DNA of 64,000 nucleotides from Streptomyces alboniger (GCF_008704395.1 NZ_CP023695.1:3658001-3722000); one strand, 5' to 3'. Positions 8,179 to 17,257 are shown, counted from the first letter of the stretch. Notes: a model not told the origin generated them from the letters alone. Numbers and translations: made by a program.

Positions 8179-8808
8179 CTACTTGGCAGGCGGCGTGGTC
8201 TTCTTCGCCGTCGCCGGCGTCGTCGTCGTCGCCTTGCGGGCGGCCGGTGTCTTCTTGGCGACGGGCTTCTTCGCCGGGGTGGCGGTCACGCCGGTGGTCT
8301 CGGAGGCCCCGATCACCTTGGGCTCCGCCGTGGCACGGGCGGGCTCCGGCTCGGCGTCCGGCTCGACCGTCTCGGCCAGGTCGAGGATCTCCTCGGCGGC
8401 CTCGCCGCGCCAGGTCCGCACGGCCTGCTCGCCGTGCTCGGCGACCTCGTCGTACTTCTCGCGCGCCTTGACCGCCAGCTCGGCCGCCACGCCGACACCG
8501 CGCAGCGCGAGGTCCTGGGCGGTCTCGCCGAGCTTCTTCAGGTCGGTGTCGATGGTGCCGAGCACCTCGGTGACCTTGGCCTGGATGGTCTCCTGCGCCT
8601 CCTTGGCGCGGGCCGCGGCCTTGTCCTGGACTTCCTTGGGGTCGGTGTTGCGCACCGCCTCGAAGCGGGACGGCGCCTCGGCGATCAGCTGCTCGACGAT
8701 GCCCGGCACCTTCTTCGCCTGCTGGAACGCGAGGTCCGCGGACCCGGCGACGAAGTATGCGGGGGTGGTGTTGGTGAGGGTCTTGCGCAGGTCATCAGTG
8801 ATGGCCAT
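8179..8808 (-). CDS. Helical Lys/Ala-rich protein resembling heparin-binding hemagglutinin
   Basis: A 209-residue, almost entirely helical protein. It starts MAITDDLRKTLTNTTPAYFVAGSADLA, continues with a long Ala/Glu/Lys coiled-coil-like region (to about residue 125), and ends in a low-complexity Lys/Ala/Pro/Thr tail with PAKKPVAKKTPAARK repeats. This matches the layout of mycobacterial HbhA, in which the Lys-rich tail binds heparan sulfate, and of related actinobacterial proteins tied to lipid inclusions or the cell surface. In a soil Streptomyces a host adhesin role is unlikely; the basic tail could bind nucleic acid or anionic polymers. A good ribosome binding site (GGGAGGACC) precedes the ATG. 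It lies between an XRE regulator and a DUF2516 protein. Confidence 0.8.
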   Translation of the reverse strand: MAITDDLRKTLTNTTPAYFVAGSADLAFQQAKKVPGIVEQLIAEAPSRFEAVRNTDPKEVQDKAAARAKEAQETIQAKVTEVLGTIDTDLKKLGETAQDLALRGVGVAAELAVKAREKYDEVAEHGEQAVRTWRGEAAEEILDLAETVEPDAEPEPARATAEPKVIGASETTGVTATPAKKPVAKKTPAARKATTTTPATAKKTTPPAK

Positions 8809-8841
8809 GACGATGGTCCTCCCGGATTCGCGTCAGCTGGT

Positions 8842-9330
8842 TCAGCTAGGGGGTGTCTGCTTCGGGCCGGCATCACTGCCATCGGCCGCGCGGGGGCCGT
8901 CAGCGGCCTCGGCGTCCTCATCGGCGTACGCCTCTTGCGCGTACGCCTCATCCGCGTCCGCCTCATCCGCGTACGACGAGGTCTCGAAGCCGTTCTCCTT
9001 GCGGAACGACTCGTAGATCTGCAACAGCACCTGCTTCTGGCGCTCGTTGATGGAGGGGTCGGCGAGGATGACGGCGCGCGTCTCCAGCTCGTCCCGCTCC
9101 TTCTCGTCGAGGATCCCGGCCCGCACGTACAGCGTCTCGGCGGAGATCCGCAGGGCCTTGGCGACCTGCTGCAACACCTCGGCGCTCGGCTTGCGCAGGC
9201 CGCGCTCGATCTGGCTCAGATACGGATTGGACACCCCGGCGGCGTCGGCGAGCTGCCTGAGCGAAAGCTGCGCGGTGCGCCGCTGCTCGCGCAGGTACTC
9301 GCCGAGATTTCCGACGTTGAGTGATGCCAT
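8842..9330 (-). CDS. XRE family transcriptional regulator with acidic tail
   Basis: A 162-residue protein with an N-terminal Cro/C1 helix-turn-helix (EYLREQRRTAQLSLRQLADA, VSNPYLSQIERGLRKPSAEVLQQVAKAL) and a C-terminal Glu/Asp/Ala/Tyr-rich low-complexity tail from about residue 110 that contains several Y-A-D-E-like repeats. It resembles mycobacterial Rv0474, which sits next to hbhA. The ATG at 9330 was chosen since the conserved sequence starts at MASLNVGNLGEYLREQ, and the 12 extra codons upstream overlap the promoter. A 28-bp perfect inverted repeat sits on its promoter and is probably its own operator. The tail is encoded by degenerate GCGTACGCCTC repeats. Confidence 0.87.
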   Translation of the reverse strand: MASLNVGNLGEYLREQRRTAQLSLRQLADAAGVSNPYLSQIERGLRKPSAEVLQQVAKALRISAETLYVRAGILDEKERDELETRAVILADPSINERQKQVLLQIYESFRKENGFETSSYADEADADEAYAQEAYADEDAEAADGPRAADGSDAGPKQTPPS

Positions 9331-9356
9331 GCCTCGATGGTGCAGCACCCTTGCTA

Positions 9357-9384
9357 ACTTTTGCAAGCACCTGCTTGCAAAAGT
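9357..9384 (-). promoter_or_regulatory. Promoter/operator of the XRE gene: 13-bp perfect inverted repeat
   Basis: ACTTTTGCAAGCA (9357-9369) and TGCTTGCAAAAGT (9372-9384) form a perfect inverted repeat with a two-base spacer. On the minus strand the repeat contains a -35-like TTGCAA, followed 18 bases later by TAGCAA, so a protein bound here would block RNA polymerase. It is 27 bases from the XRE start, so autoregulation is the simplest reading. Confidence 0.75.
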
Positions 9385-9473
9385 GCGCTACGCCACTAGG
9401 GCAGCACCGCGATCTGGTCCAGCCGGCTCGGCATCCACCAGCTCGCCCGCACCGTGATCCGCAGAACCCATGG

Positions 9474-9504
9474 TTGACCTTCACCTCGGGTGAGCCCCCA
9501 GCAT
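9474..9504 (+). promoter_or_regulatory. MerR-type promoter with 19-bp spacer
   Basis: TTGACC (9474-9479) and CAGCAT (9499-9504) are separated by exactly 19 bp, the over-long spacing typical of promoters activated by MerR proteins. A dyad TCACC-tcg-GGTGA (9481-9493) lies in the spacer. The promoter faces the MerR-PP2C gene. Confidence 0.65.
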
Positions 9505-9547
9505 CGGTGGAGCCGGGCGGCGTGCCCGGGATGAGGAGGGGGCGGGT

Positions 9548-10645
9548 ATGGGATTGCTGACCATCGGGACGTTCGCGAAGGCGGCCCGGCTGTCGCCCAA
9601 GGCGCTGCGGCTCTACGACGAGCTGGGGCTGCTGACGCCCGCGCGCGTCGACCCGGTGAGCGGCTACCGCCTCTACGCACCGGCGCAGCTGGACCAGGCC
9701 CGCCTGGTCGCCTGGCTCCGGCGCCTTGGGATGCCGCTGAACCGCATTCAGCGCGTCTGCGCGCTGGAGCCGACCGAGGCCGCGCGGGAGATCCGCGCTT
9801 TCTGGGCCCAGGTCGAGGCGGACACCGCCGCGCGGCGGGACCTCGCCTCCCTCCTCATCGACCATCTGTCCCGGAAGGACCCCGCCATGTCTGTGACCAC
9901 CGAACCCCTGGAAATCCGTTACGCCGCACTGTCCGACAAGGGCCTCGTCCGTGAGAGCAACCAGGACACCGCCTACGCCGGGTCCCGCCTGCTCGCCGTC
10001 GCCGACGGTTACGGCAGCGCGGGGGCAGAGGCCGGCGCCGCCGCCGTCGACGCGCTGAAGCGGCTCGACACCGGCGACCTCCCGGCGGGCGGTCTCCTCG
10101 ACGTCCTGGAGGACGCCGTCGAGCAGGCCAAACAGGCCGTCGACGGCGTCGCCGGGCCCGGTTCGGCGCACGAGGGGGCCGGCACCACCCTCACCGCGAT
10201 GCACTGGACCGGCTCACAGCTGGCCCTCGTCCACATCGGCGACTCGCGCGTCTACCTCCTCCGTGACGGAGAGCTGTTCCAGATCACCCACGATCACACG
10301 ATGGTGCAGAGGATGGTCGACGAAGGACGTCTCACCGCGGAGGAGGCCACCTCCCACCCCCAGCGCGCGCTGCTCGTACGAGGCCTCGGCCACGGAGCCG
10401 ACACCACCCACGACATGCGCCTTCACGACGCCCTGCCGGGAGACCGGTACCCGCTCTGCTCCGACGGCCTGTCCGCCGTCGCGCGGGTCGAGGAGATCCG
10501 ACGGGTGCTCTCCGGGGCCGGGGACCCCGAGCAGGCCGTCCGTGAACTCATCGCCCTCGCCAACGGCTCCGGCGGCCCCGACAACGTCAGCTGCGTGGTC
10601 GCCGACGTCGTGGAGCCGGAGCAGGCGCTAACGTCAGGCTCATGA
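9548..10645 (+). CDS. MerR family regulator fused to a PP2C protein phosphatase
   Basis: A 365-residue fusion. Residues 1-110 are a MerR helix-turn-helix with dimerisation helix (LTIGTFAKAARLSPKALRLYDELGLL, SGYRLYAPAQLDQARLV). Residues 120-355 are a PP2C-type phosphatase with the four metal-ligand aspartates in place: D140 (RESNQD), D153 (ADGYG), D306 (CSDGL) and D345 (GGPDN). This predicts a DNA-binding protein that also removes phosphate from Ser/Thr residues. An internal ATG at 9887, between the domains, has GGAAGGA eight bases upstream, so a free phosphatase might also be made. The stop overlaps the start of the TmrB-like gene (ATGA), so the two are co-translated. Confidence 0.87.
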   Translation: MGLLTIGTFAKAARLSPKALRLYDELGLLTPARVDPVSGYRLYAPAQLDQARLVAWLRRLGMPLNRIQRVCALEPTEAAREIRAFWAQVEADTAARRDLASLLIDHLSRKDPAMSVTTEPLEIRYAALSDKGLVRESNQDTAYAGSRLLAVADGYGSAGAEAGAAAVDALKRLDTGDLPAGGLLDVLEDAVEQAKQAVDGVAGPGSAHEGAGTTLTAMHWTGSQLALVHIGDSRVYLLRDGELFQITHDHTMVQRMVDEGRLTAEEATSHPQRALLVRGLGHGADTTHDMRLHDALPGDRYPLCSDGLSAVARVEEIRRVLSGAGDPEQAVRELIALANGSGGPDNVSCVVADVVEPEQALTSGS

Positions 10646-11163
10646 TCGTATGGCTCAACGGCACCCATGGGGTCGGCAAGACGACGACCAGTGCGCTCGT
10701 GCGGCAACAGCTCCCCGATTCACGGGTGTTCGACGCCGAGAAGGTCGGCGAGACGCTCATGGACATCACACCGGGGCTGCCCGGGACGGACAACTTCCAG
10801 CACTGGCCGCCGTGGCGGCCGCTCGTCGTCGAGACCGCCCGGCGCGTACTCGACTACACGGGCGGCACCCTGGTGATGCCCATGACCGTCCTGGTCGAGG
10901 CGTACTGGCGTGAGATCAGCTCTGGCCTCGCCCAAAACCGCATCCCCGTACGCCACTTCGTACTCCACGCCGACCAGGAAACCCTCCGCGGGCGGATCGA
11001 GGGGGATACGGTCCTCGGCCCCTCCGCATTCCGTCTGAAGTACCTGGAGCCGTACGCCGAGGCGGCCCGGACGTGGCTGCACGCCGAGGCCGAAGTCGTC
11101 GACACCACACGCCTCACGCCCGCCCAGGCCGCCTCGCGGATCGCGGAGGCCGTCAAGAGCTGA
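10642..11163 (+). CDS. TmrB-like P-loop ATP-binding protein
   Basis: A 173-residue P-loop protein. It starts MIVWLNGTHGVGKTT, with the Walker A at residues 7-15, and carries the family's VFDAEKVGETL and DNFQHWPPWRPLVVETARR segments. The closest named relative is TmrB, a membrane-associated ATP-binding protein giving tunicamycin resistance in Bacillus; most relatives are uncharacterised nucleotide kinase-like proteins. Its start overlaps the stop of the MerR-PP2C gene by four bases, so the pair forms one operon and this protein may be a substrate or an output of that regulator. The function is not established. Confidence 0.78.
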   Translation: MIVWLNGTHGVGKTTTSALVRQQLPDSRVFDAEKVGETLMDITPGLPGTDNFQHWPPWRPLVVETARRVLDYTGGTLVMPMTVLVEAYWREISSGLAQNRIPVRHFVLHADQETLRGRIEGDTVLGPSAFRLKYLEPYAEAARTWLHAEAEVVDTTRLTPAQAASRIAEAVKS

Positions 11164-11182
11164 ACCCCCGCGGCCGGACGGC

Positions 11183-12631
<1,449 letters not shown>

Positions 12632-12725
12632 TCACGAGTCCGGTCCGCCAGCGGCGGTGCGAGCACCGCCGTCTCCGCCATTTGCGCAGGTCCTGGCCTT
12701 GGCCGGACATTGTGCGGCACGACAT

Positions 12726-12744
12726 GGGCCTTGCCGCAAGCCCC
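12726..12744 (-). promoter_or_regulatory. Rifamycin-associated element (RAE)
   Basis: Read on the minus strand this is GGGGCTTGCGGCAAGGCCC, identical to the 19-bp RAE described upstream of rifamycin-inactivating genes in actinomycetes. It lies in the divergent region between rox and an AraC-type regulator. On the minus strand the element contains a possible -35 (TTGCGG) with CACAAT about 19 bp downstream. Confidence 0.9.
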
Positions 12745-12759
12745 CCTGTGCGCTATAAG
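12731..12759 (+). promoter_or_regulatory. Sigma-70 type promoter facing the AraC gene, overlapping the RAE
   Basis: TTGCCG (12731-12736) and TATAAG (12754-12759) are separated by 17 bp on the plus strand. The -35 box lies inside the RAE, so the element is placed to control both directions. The transcript would have a leader of roughly 120 bases before the AraC-type gene. Confidence 0.6.
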
Positions 12760-12888
12760 TTGAGAGTGGCGAGGAGCGGATTCAGCTCCTCGCTTTCGTC
12801 GTGTGCGGGGTGCCGCGTACAGGGGCGTCCACCGCGCGGACGGTCCGCCGCGCGGATGTCAGCGGTGATCGGTAGCGTTCCTCGTGTG

Positions 12889-13308
12889 GTGTCCCTTCCC
12901 GACCTCGTCCGGCTGCGCCAGGCCCGTGACCGCATGGACCGTGACTACGCGCAACCGCTGGACGTCCCCGCCCTCGCGCGGGACTCCCTGATGTCCGCGG
13001 GGCACTTCTCGCGCAGCTTCCGCGCGGCCTACGGCGAGACGCCGTACAGCTATCTCATGACCCGCCGCATCGAGCGCGCCAAGGCGCTGCTGCGGCGCGG
13101 CGACCTGAGCGTGACGGAGGTGTGCATGGCGGTGGGGTGTACGTCACTGGGGTCGTTCAGCTCGCGGTTCGCCGAGGTGGTCGGGGAGAGCCCGAGCGCG
13201 TACCGGGCCCGGGATCACGGCTCGGGCGCCGACGTCCCGGCCTGCCTCGCCAAGATCTACACCCGACCGGTCAGGAACGGAGAAGCGAAACCTCCCGGCG
13301 CTCCCTAG
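12889..13308 (+). CDS. AraC family helix-turn-helix regulator
   Basis: A short (about 139-residue) AraC/XylS-type DNA-binding protein with no separate sensor domain. Both helix-turn-helix motifs are visible: LDVPALARDSLMSAGHFSRSF and SVTEVCMAVGCTSLGSFSSRF, with YSYLMTRRIERAKALL between them. The GTG at 12889 was chosen so that the protein begins just before SLPDLVRLRQARDRMD, as in its relatives; a GTG one codon earlier and an ATG at 12856 are alternatives. It is followed after ten bases by a VOC protein gene, a very common actinobacterial pair, and is divergent from rox with the RAE on its promoter. Confidence 0.82.
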   Translation: MSLPDLVRLRQARDRMDRDYAQPLDVPALARDSLMSAGHFSRSFRAAYGETPYSYLMTRRIERAKALLRRGDLSVTEVCMAVGCTSLGSFSSRFAEVVGESPSAYRARDHGSGADVPACLAKIYTRPVRNGEAKPPGAP

Positions 13309-13318
13309 CGTGGTGGGC

Positions 13319-13735
13319 ATGGAAATCAATCTCGCACAGTGCTTCATCGCCGTCGACGACCACGACAAGGCGCTCGCTTTCTACCGCGACGCACTCGGCC
13401 TGGAGGTGCGCAACGACGTCGGGTTCGAGGGCATGCGCTGGGTGACCGTCGGCTCGCCCACGCAAGCGGGCGTGGAGATCGTCCTCGAACCGCCGCTCGC
13501 CGACCCGAACGCCACGGAATCCGACCGGCAGGCGATGGCCGAGCTGATGGCCAAGGGCCATCTGCGCGGAGTCATCTTCCGGACCGACGACGTCGACGCC
13601 GCGTTCGAGCGGATCCGCGCCGCGGGCGGCGAGGTCCTTCAGGAGCCGATGGACCAGCCCTACGGCGTACGCGACTGCGCCTTCCGCGACCCCGCGGGCA
13701 ACATGATCCGCTTCAACCAGCCGCGGAAGAAGTAG
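13319..13735 (+). CDS. VOC (glyoxalase/bleomycin resistance-like) family protein
   Basis: A 138-residue protein with the paired beta-alpha-beta-beta-beta modules of the vicinal oxygen chelate fold. It shows CFIAVDDHDKALAFYRDALGLEV in the first module and GVIFRTDDVDAAFERI, then CAFRDPAGNMIRFNQP, in the second. The E of a metal site may be in VEIVLEPP. Such proteins include glyoxalases, dioxygenases and drug-binding proteins, so the substrate is open. The preceding AraC-type regulator is the likely controller. TAGCGT ends seven bases before the ATG, which would allow a separate leaderless mRNA. A strong terminator follows. Confidence 0.83.
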   Translation: MEINLAQCFIAVDDHDKALAFYRDALGLEVRNDVGFEGMRWVTVGSPTQAGVEIVLEPPLADPNATESDRQAMAELMAKGHLRGVIFRTDDVDAAFERIRAAGGEVLQEPMDQPYGVRDCAFRDPAGNMIRFNQPRKK

Positions 13736-13775
13736 CCCCGGAAGAGGCGGCCGCGGAATCACACCCGGCACGAGC

Positions 13776-13807
13776 AGTGGCTACCGCCAGGCGGTAGCCA
13801 CTTTTTT
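13776..13807 (+). terminator. Strong intrinsic terminator after the AraC-VOC operon
   Basis: A perfect 13-bp inverted repeat, AGTGGCTACCGCC and GGCGGTAGCCACT, with a single-base centre is followed by TTTTT. This is one of the clearest intrinsic terminators in the window. Confidence 0.9.
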
Positions 13808-13921
13808 GTGGGTACTTGGCGTGCGACGCGACCCGGGCCAACCTGGTGGGGACGCCGCAACGGAAGACGCCGTGCCACACGGGGGAAGGGGGAGGCACGA
13901 GGTGACGTCGCGTCACGAACG

Positions 13922-14296
13922 CTATACAGCGACCGACTCGGGCTGGGACGCCGGCCGCTCACCGGCGACCAGCCGGTCCAGGCGGCGGTGCCCCCAGTCC
14001 GCCAGGGGCGCCAGCGCCTCGCAGAGGTCACGGCCGAACTCCGTGAGGGAGTAGACGGTCTTCAACGGCCGTACGTCGTGCACCTCCCGGTGCACCAGGC
14101 CGTCCGCCTCCATCTCGCGCAGCGCCTGCGTCAGCACCTTCTCGGTGAGCCCCGGCAGCAGCCGCAGGATCTCCCCGGGCCGGTGCGGGCCGCTCTCCAG
14201 CGGCCAGAGCAGCGCCGTCTTCCACTTGCCGTCGATCACGGCGATCGCGGCCGTCACACCGCACACATTCGGGTCATTGGCGCGGCTGCGCGTCAT
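13922..14296 (-). CDS. HxlR family transcriptional regulator
   Basis: A 124-residue winged-helix protein of the HxlR/DUF24 family. Features are the N-terminal cysteine in NDPNVCGVTAAIAVIDGKWK, the helix-turn-helix PGEILRLLPGLTEKVLTQAL and the wing LVHREVHDVRPLKTVYSLTEFG. Family members often sense electrophiles or redox stress through the N-terminal cysteine. The ATG at 14296 gives the standard length; the 11 upstream codons lie in the shared promoter. It is divergent from an imine reductase gene with only 49 bp between starts, so it very likely controls that gene. Confidence 0.88.
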   Translation of the reverse strand: MTRSRANDPNVCGVTAAIAVIDGKWKTALLWPLESGPHRPGEILRLLPGLTEKVLTQALREMEADGLVHREVHDVRPLKTVYSLTEFGRDLCEALAPLADWGHRRLDRLVAGERPASQPESVAV

Positions 14297-14345
14297 CTCG
14301 GGGCCCTCTCTCTTCTCTTTCCGTATCACTTATGGGAGTTGACTC

Positions 14346-15233
14346 ATGTCGTCGTACGTCGAACAGTCTGCCGTCACCGTCGTCGGCCTGGGCCCGATGG
14401 GCCGGGCCCTCGCCTCCGCCTTCCTGGACGCCGGGGTCCGGACGACCGTGTGGAACCGCACGCCGGGGCGGGACACCGAGCTGATCGCGCGGGGCGCGCT
14501 CGGCGCGCGTACGGTCGAGGAGGCGGTCGCGGCGAGCCCGTTGACCGTCGTGTGTGTCGTCAATTACGACGCCTCGGACGCCGTGCTGCGCCCGGACGCG
14601 GTCACGGCGGCGCTGAAGGGGCGCACGCTGGTGAACCTCAGCGCCGACATCCCCGACCGGGCACGTGACACCGCGCGGTGGGCCGCCGAGCAGGGCATCG
14701 CGTACCTGGACGGCGCGATCATGTCGCCGACCACCACGATCGGCACACCCCAGGGCGTCTTCCTCCACAGCGGCCCCGCCGAGCTGTACGAGCGGCACCG
14801 CCCCGTCCTGGACGCGCTGGGCGGCAGCCACACGTACCTCGGCGAGGACATCGGCCGGGCGGCGGCGTACGACATCGCGCTGCTCGACATCTTCTGGACC
14901 GCGATGACGGGTTACATGCACGCCCTCGCGGTCGCGAAGGCGGAGGGCATCACCGCGCGGGAGCTGGCCCCCTTCGCCGAGGGCATCGGCGCGATCATGG
15001 CCCCGGTCTTCGCGGAGACCGCCGGTGAGGTGGACGACGCCACCTTCTCGGGCGAGGGCAACCCGATCTCCTCGGCGGCCTCGACGATGGCCCACGTCAT
15101 CCACACCTCCGAGGCCCACGGCATCGAGGCGGGGGTGATGCGTGCCGCCGAGGGCCTGGCGCGGCGCGTCATCGCCGAGGGCCACGGGGCCGACGGGGCG
15201 ACGCGGATGGTGGAACTGCTCAGCCGCCGCTGA
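14346..15233 (+). CDS. NAD(P)-dependent oxidoreductase, imine reductase family (copy 1)
   Basis: A 295-residue member of the beta-hydroxyacid dehydrogenase / imine reductase group. The N-terminal Rossmann motif is VVGLGPMGRALASAFLDAG with the NADPH-type VWNRTPGRD loop; DGAIMSPTTTIGTP is the imine-reductase-like active-site loop, and the long inter-domain helix carries Y175-D176 in AAAYDIALLDIFW, at the usual proton-donor position. The C-terminal helical domain dimerises with a partner to complete the active site. The physiological substrate of this family is generally unknown. GGGAG precedes the ATG. The 3' end overlaps the convergent GlxA-type regulator by 14 bases. Confidence 0.84.
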   Translation: MSSYVEQSAVTVVGLGPMGRALASAFLDAGVRTTVWNRTPGRDTELIARGALGARTVEEAVAASPLTVVCVVNYDASDAVLRPDAVTAALKGRTLVNLSADIPDRARDTARWAAEQGIAYLDGAIMSPTTTIGTPQGVFLHSGPAELYERHRPVLDALGGSHTYLGEDIGRAAAYDIALLDIFWTAMTGYMHALAVAKAEGITARELAPFAEGIGAIMAPVFAETAGEVDDATFSGEGNPISSAASTMAHVIHTSEAHGIEAGVMRAAEGLARRVIAEGHGADGATRMVELLSRR

Positions 15234-16230
15234 GCGCGGGGCCCGGCCGGCGGCTGAAGAAGGACCGCCGGTAGTCCCCCGGTGACACCCCGACCTGTTT
15301 GAGGAAGTGGTGGCGGAGGTTGTTGGCCGTGCCGAGGCCGCTCAACTCGCCCACCTTCTCCACCGGCAGGTCCGTGGACTCCAGGAGGCCCTGGGCCCGC
15401 GCCAGGCGCTGGTTGAGCAGCCACTGGAGCGGGGTCGTGCCGGTGGCCGCGTGGAGACGGCGGTAGAAGGTGCGGGGGCTCATCGCGGCCCGGCGTGCCA
15501 GGTCGTCGACGGTCAGCGGCCGGTCCAGGTGCGCGCGGGCCCATTCCAGTACCGGGCCGAGGCCCGCGTCGTCCGTCTCGGGTACGGACAGGTCGATGAA
15601 CTGGGCCTGGCCGCCGGGCCGGTGGGCGGGCACCACCATCCGCCGCGCCAGCTGGTTGGCGACGTGGGCGCCCAGGTCGCGGCGGACCAGATGCAGGCAG
15701 AGGTCGATGCCGGCGGTCAGGCCCGCGCTGGTCAGGACGTCACCTTCGTCCACGTAGAGGACCGAGTCGTCGACCGTCACCTTCGGATACCGGGCGGCCA
15801 GTTGGGCGGCGTGCATCCAGTGCGCGGTGGCTCTGCGGCCGTCCAGGAGGCCCGCCTCGGCGAGTGCGAAGGCTCCGGTGCACAGCGAGACCATACGGGC
15901 GCCGCCCGCGTGGGCCGCGCGCAGGGCGTCGGTGAGGCCCGGCGGCAGCGGCTCGCCTTCCTCGGCGCACGCGTCCGGTACGGAGGTCACGATGACGGTG
16001 TCCGCCCCGGCGAGGCCTTCGAGCCCGTAGGGGGTGCGCAGCGCCAGCCCGAAATCACCCCCGCCCACGGCGTGTTCGTCCGACGCGCACAAGCGCAGGT
16101 CGTACCAGTGGTCGGACAGGTCGGGCTGTGGCTTGCCGAACACCGTGAGGGGGATGCTCAGTTCGTACAGATCCCAGGACGGGATCCCTATCTCCTCGGC
16201 CACGACCACCGCGACGGAACCAGCGCTCAT
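15220..16230 (-). CDS. GlxA family AraC-type regulator (DJ-1/PfpI + HTH)
   Basis: A 336-residue regulator with an N-terminal DJ-1/PfpI-like amidotransferase fold (nucleophile-elbow cysteine in MVSLCTGAFALAEAGLLDGRRAT, then AHWMHAAQLAARYP) and a C-terminal AraC helix-turn-helix pair (LTVDDLARRAAMSPRTFYRRL, LPVEKVGELSGLGTANNLRHHF). The class is typical of Streptomyces and includes AdpA-like and GlxA-like members; this one is not AdpA, judging by its HTH. TACGCT ends six bases before the ATG, suggesting a leaderless mRNA. It is divergent from the second imine reductase, about 110 bp away, and presumably regulates it. Confidence 0.87.
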   Translation of the reverse strand: MSAGSVAVVVAEEIGIPSWDLYELSIPLTVFGKPQPDLSDHWYDLRLCASDEHAVGGGDFGLALRTPYGLEGLAGADTVIVTSVPDACAEEGEPLPPGLTDALRAAHAGGARMVSLCTGAFALAEAGLLDGRRATAHWMHAAQLAARYPKVTVDDSVLYVDEGDVLTSAGLTAGIDLCLHLVRRDLGAHVANQLARRMVVPAHRPGGQAQFIDLSVPETDDAGLGPVLEWARAHLDRPLTVDDLARRAAMSPRTFYRRLHAATGTTPLQWLLNQRLARAQGLLESTDLPVEKVGELSGLGTANNLRHHFLKQVGVSPGDYRRSFFSRRPGPALSGG

Positions 16231-16339
16231 GCCGTGAGCGTACGAGAGCGGGCCTCCCGGCGAGCACTGGCAGGAATTTGGTGAGCGCCGTCACCACTGT
16301 CACTGTTTCGCATCCGCCGCCCCTGCGAGCGTGATCCCC

Positions 16340-17257
16340 ATGAACGCACAGCACTCGCACCCCGCCCCCAGCCCCGCCTCCACCCCCGTCACCGTCATCG
16401 GCCTCGGCCTCATGGGCTCCGCCCTCGCCGCCACCCTCCTGGACCGGGGTCACCCCACCACCGTCTGGAACCGCTCCCCGCAGAAGGCCAAGCCCCTCGC
16501 CGACGCCGGCGCGCACGTGGCGGCGACCCCGGAGGACGCCGTCGCCGCGAGCGGCCTCGTCCTGGTCTGCGTACTGGACTACGACGCGCTGCACGCCGTC
16601 CTCGACCCGCTGGCCGAGGCGGGCGGCCTCGCCGGGAAGTCCCTGGTCAACCTCACGTCCGGCGCTCCTGAGCAGGCCGTGGAGATGGCGGCGTGGGCCG
16701 GCCGGCACGGCGCGGGCTACCTCGACGGCGGCATCATGACGACCCCGCCGGGCGTCGGGAACCCCGAGATGATGTTCCTCTACAGCGGCTCGGAGGCCGT
16801 GTTCGAGGCACACCGCCCCACCCTCGCAACGCTGGGCGATCCGCTCTACCTCGGCGCCGAACCGGGCATGGCCTCGCTGTACGACTCCGCCCTGCTCGGC
16901 CTGATGTGGGCGACGTTCACGGGCTGGCTGCACGGCACCGCGCTGGTGACCTCCGACGGGACGACGGCCGCGGACTTCACGCGGATCGCCCTGCGCTGGC
17001 TGACCGGCGCCGTCTCCGGTTTCGTGACGACGTACGCGCCCCAGGTGGACGCCGGGCGGTATCCGGGGGACGACGCCACGGTCGACGTACAGATCACCGC
17101 GATCGACCACCTCATCCACGCCGCGCACGCGCGCGGCATCGACAACTCCCTGCCCCACCTGCTCAAGTCGACGATGGAGCGCACCGCCGCCGCGGGCCAC
17201 GGCTCCGACAGCTACGCGAGCGTGATCGAGGCGCTGCGCGGCCCGAAACGCCGGTAA
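16340..17257 (+). CDS. NAD(P)-dependent oxidoreductase, imine reductase family (copy 2)
   Basis: A 305-residue relative of the enzyme encoded at 14.3 kb. It has VIGLGLMGSALAATLLDRG, VWNRSPQKAKPLADAG (the imine-reductase cofactor loop), DGGIMTTPPGVGNP and the inter-domain helix with Y181-D182 in MASLYDSALLGLMW. The two copies share the overall plan but differ through much of the sequence, so they look like diverged paralogues rather than a recent duplication. The ATG at 16340 was preferred to a GTG three codons upstream. It is divergent from the GlxA-type regulator and followed by a small hairpin. Confidence 0.84.
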   Translation: MNAQHSHPAPSPASTPVTVIGLGLMGSALAATLLDRGHPTTVWNRSPQKAKPLADAGAHVAATPEDAVAASGLVLVCVLDYDALHAVLDPLAEAGGLAGKSLVNLTSGAPEQAVEMAAWAGRHGAGYLDGGIMTTPPGVGNPEMMFLYSGSEAVFEAHRPTLATLGDPLYLGAEPGMASLYDSALLGLMWATFTGWLHGTALVTSDGTTAADFTRIALRWLTGAVSGFVTTYAPQVDAGRYPGDDATVDVQITAIDHLIHAAHARGIDNSLPHLLKSTMERTAAAGHGSDSYASVIEALRGPKRR

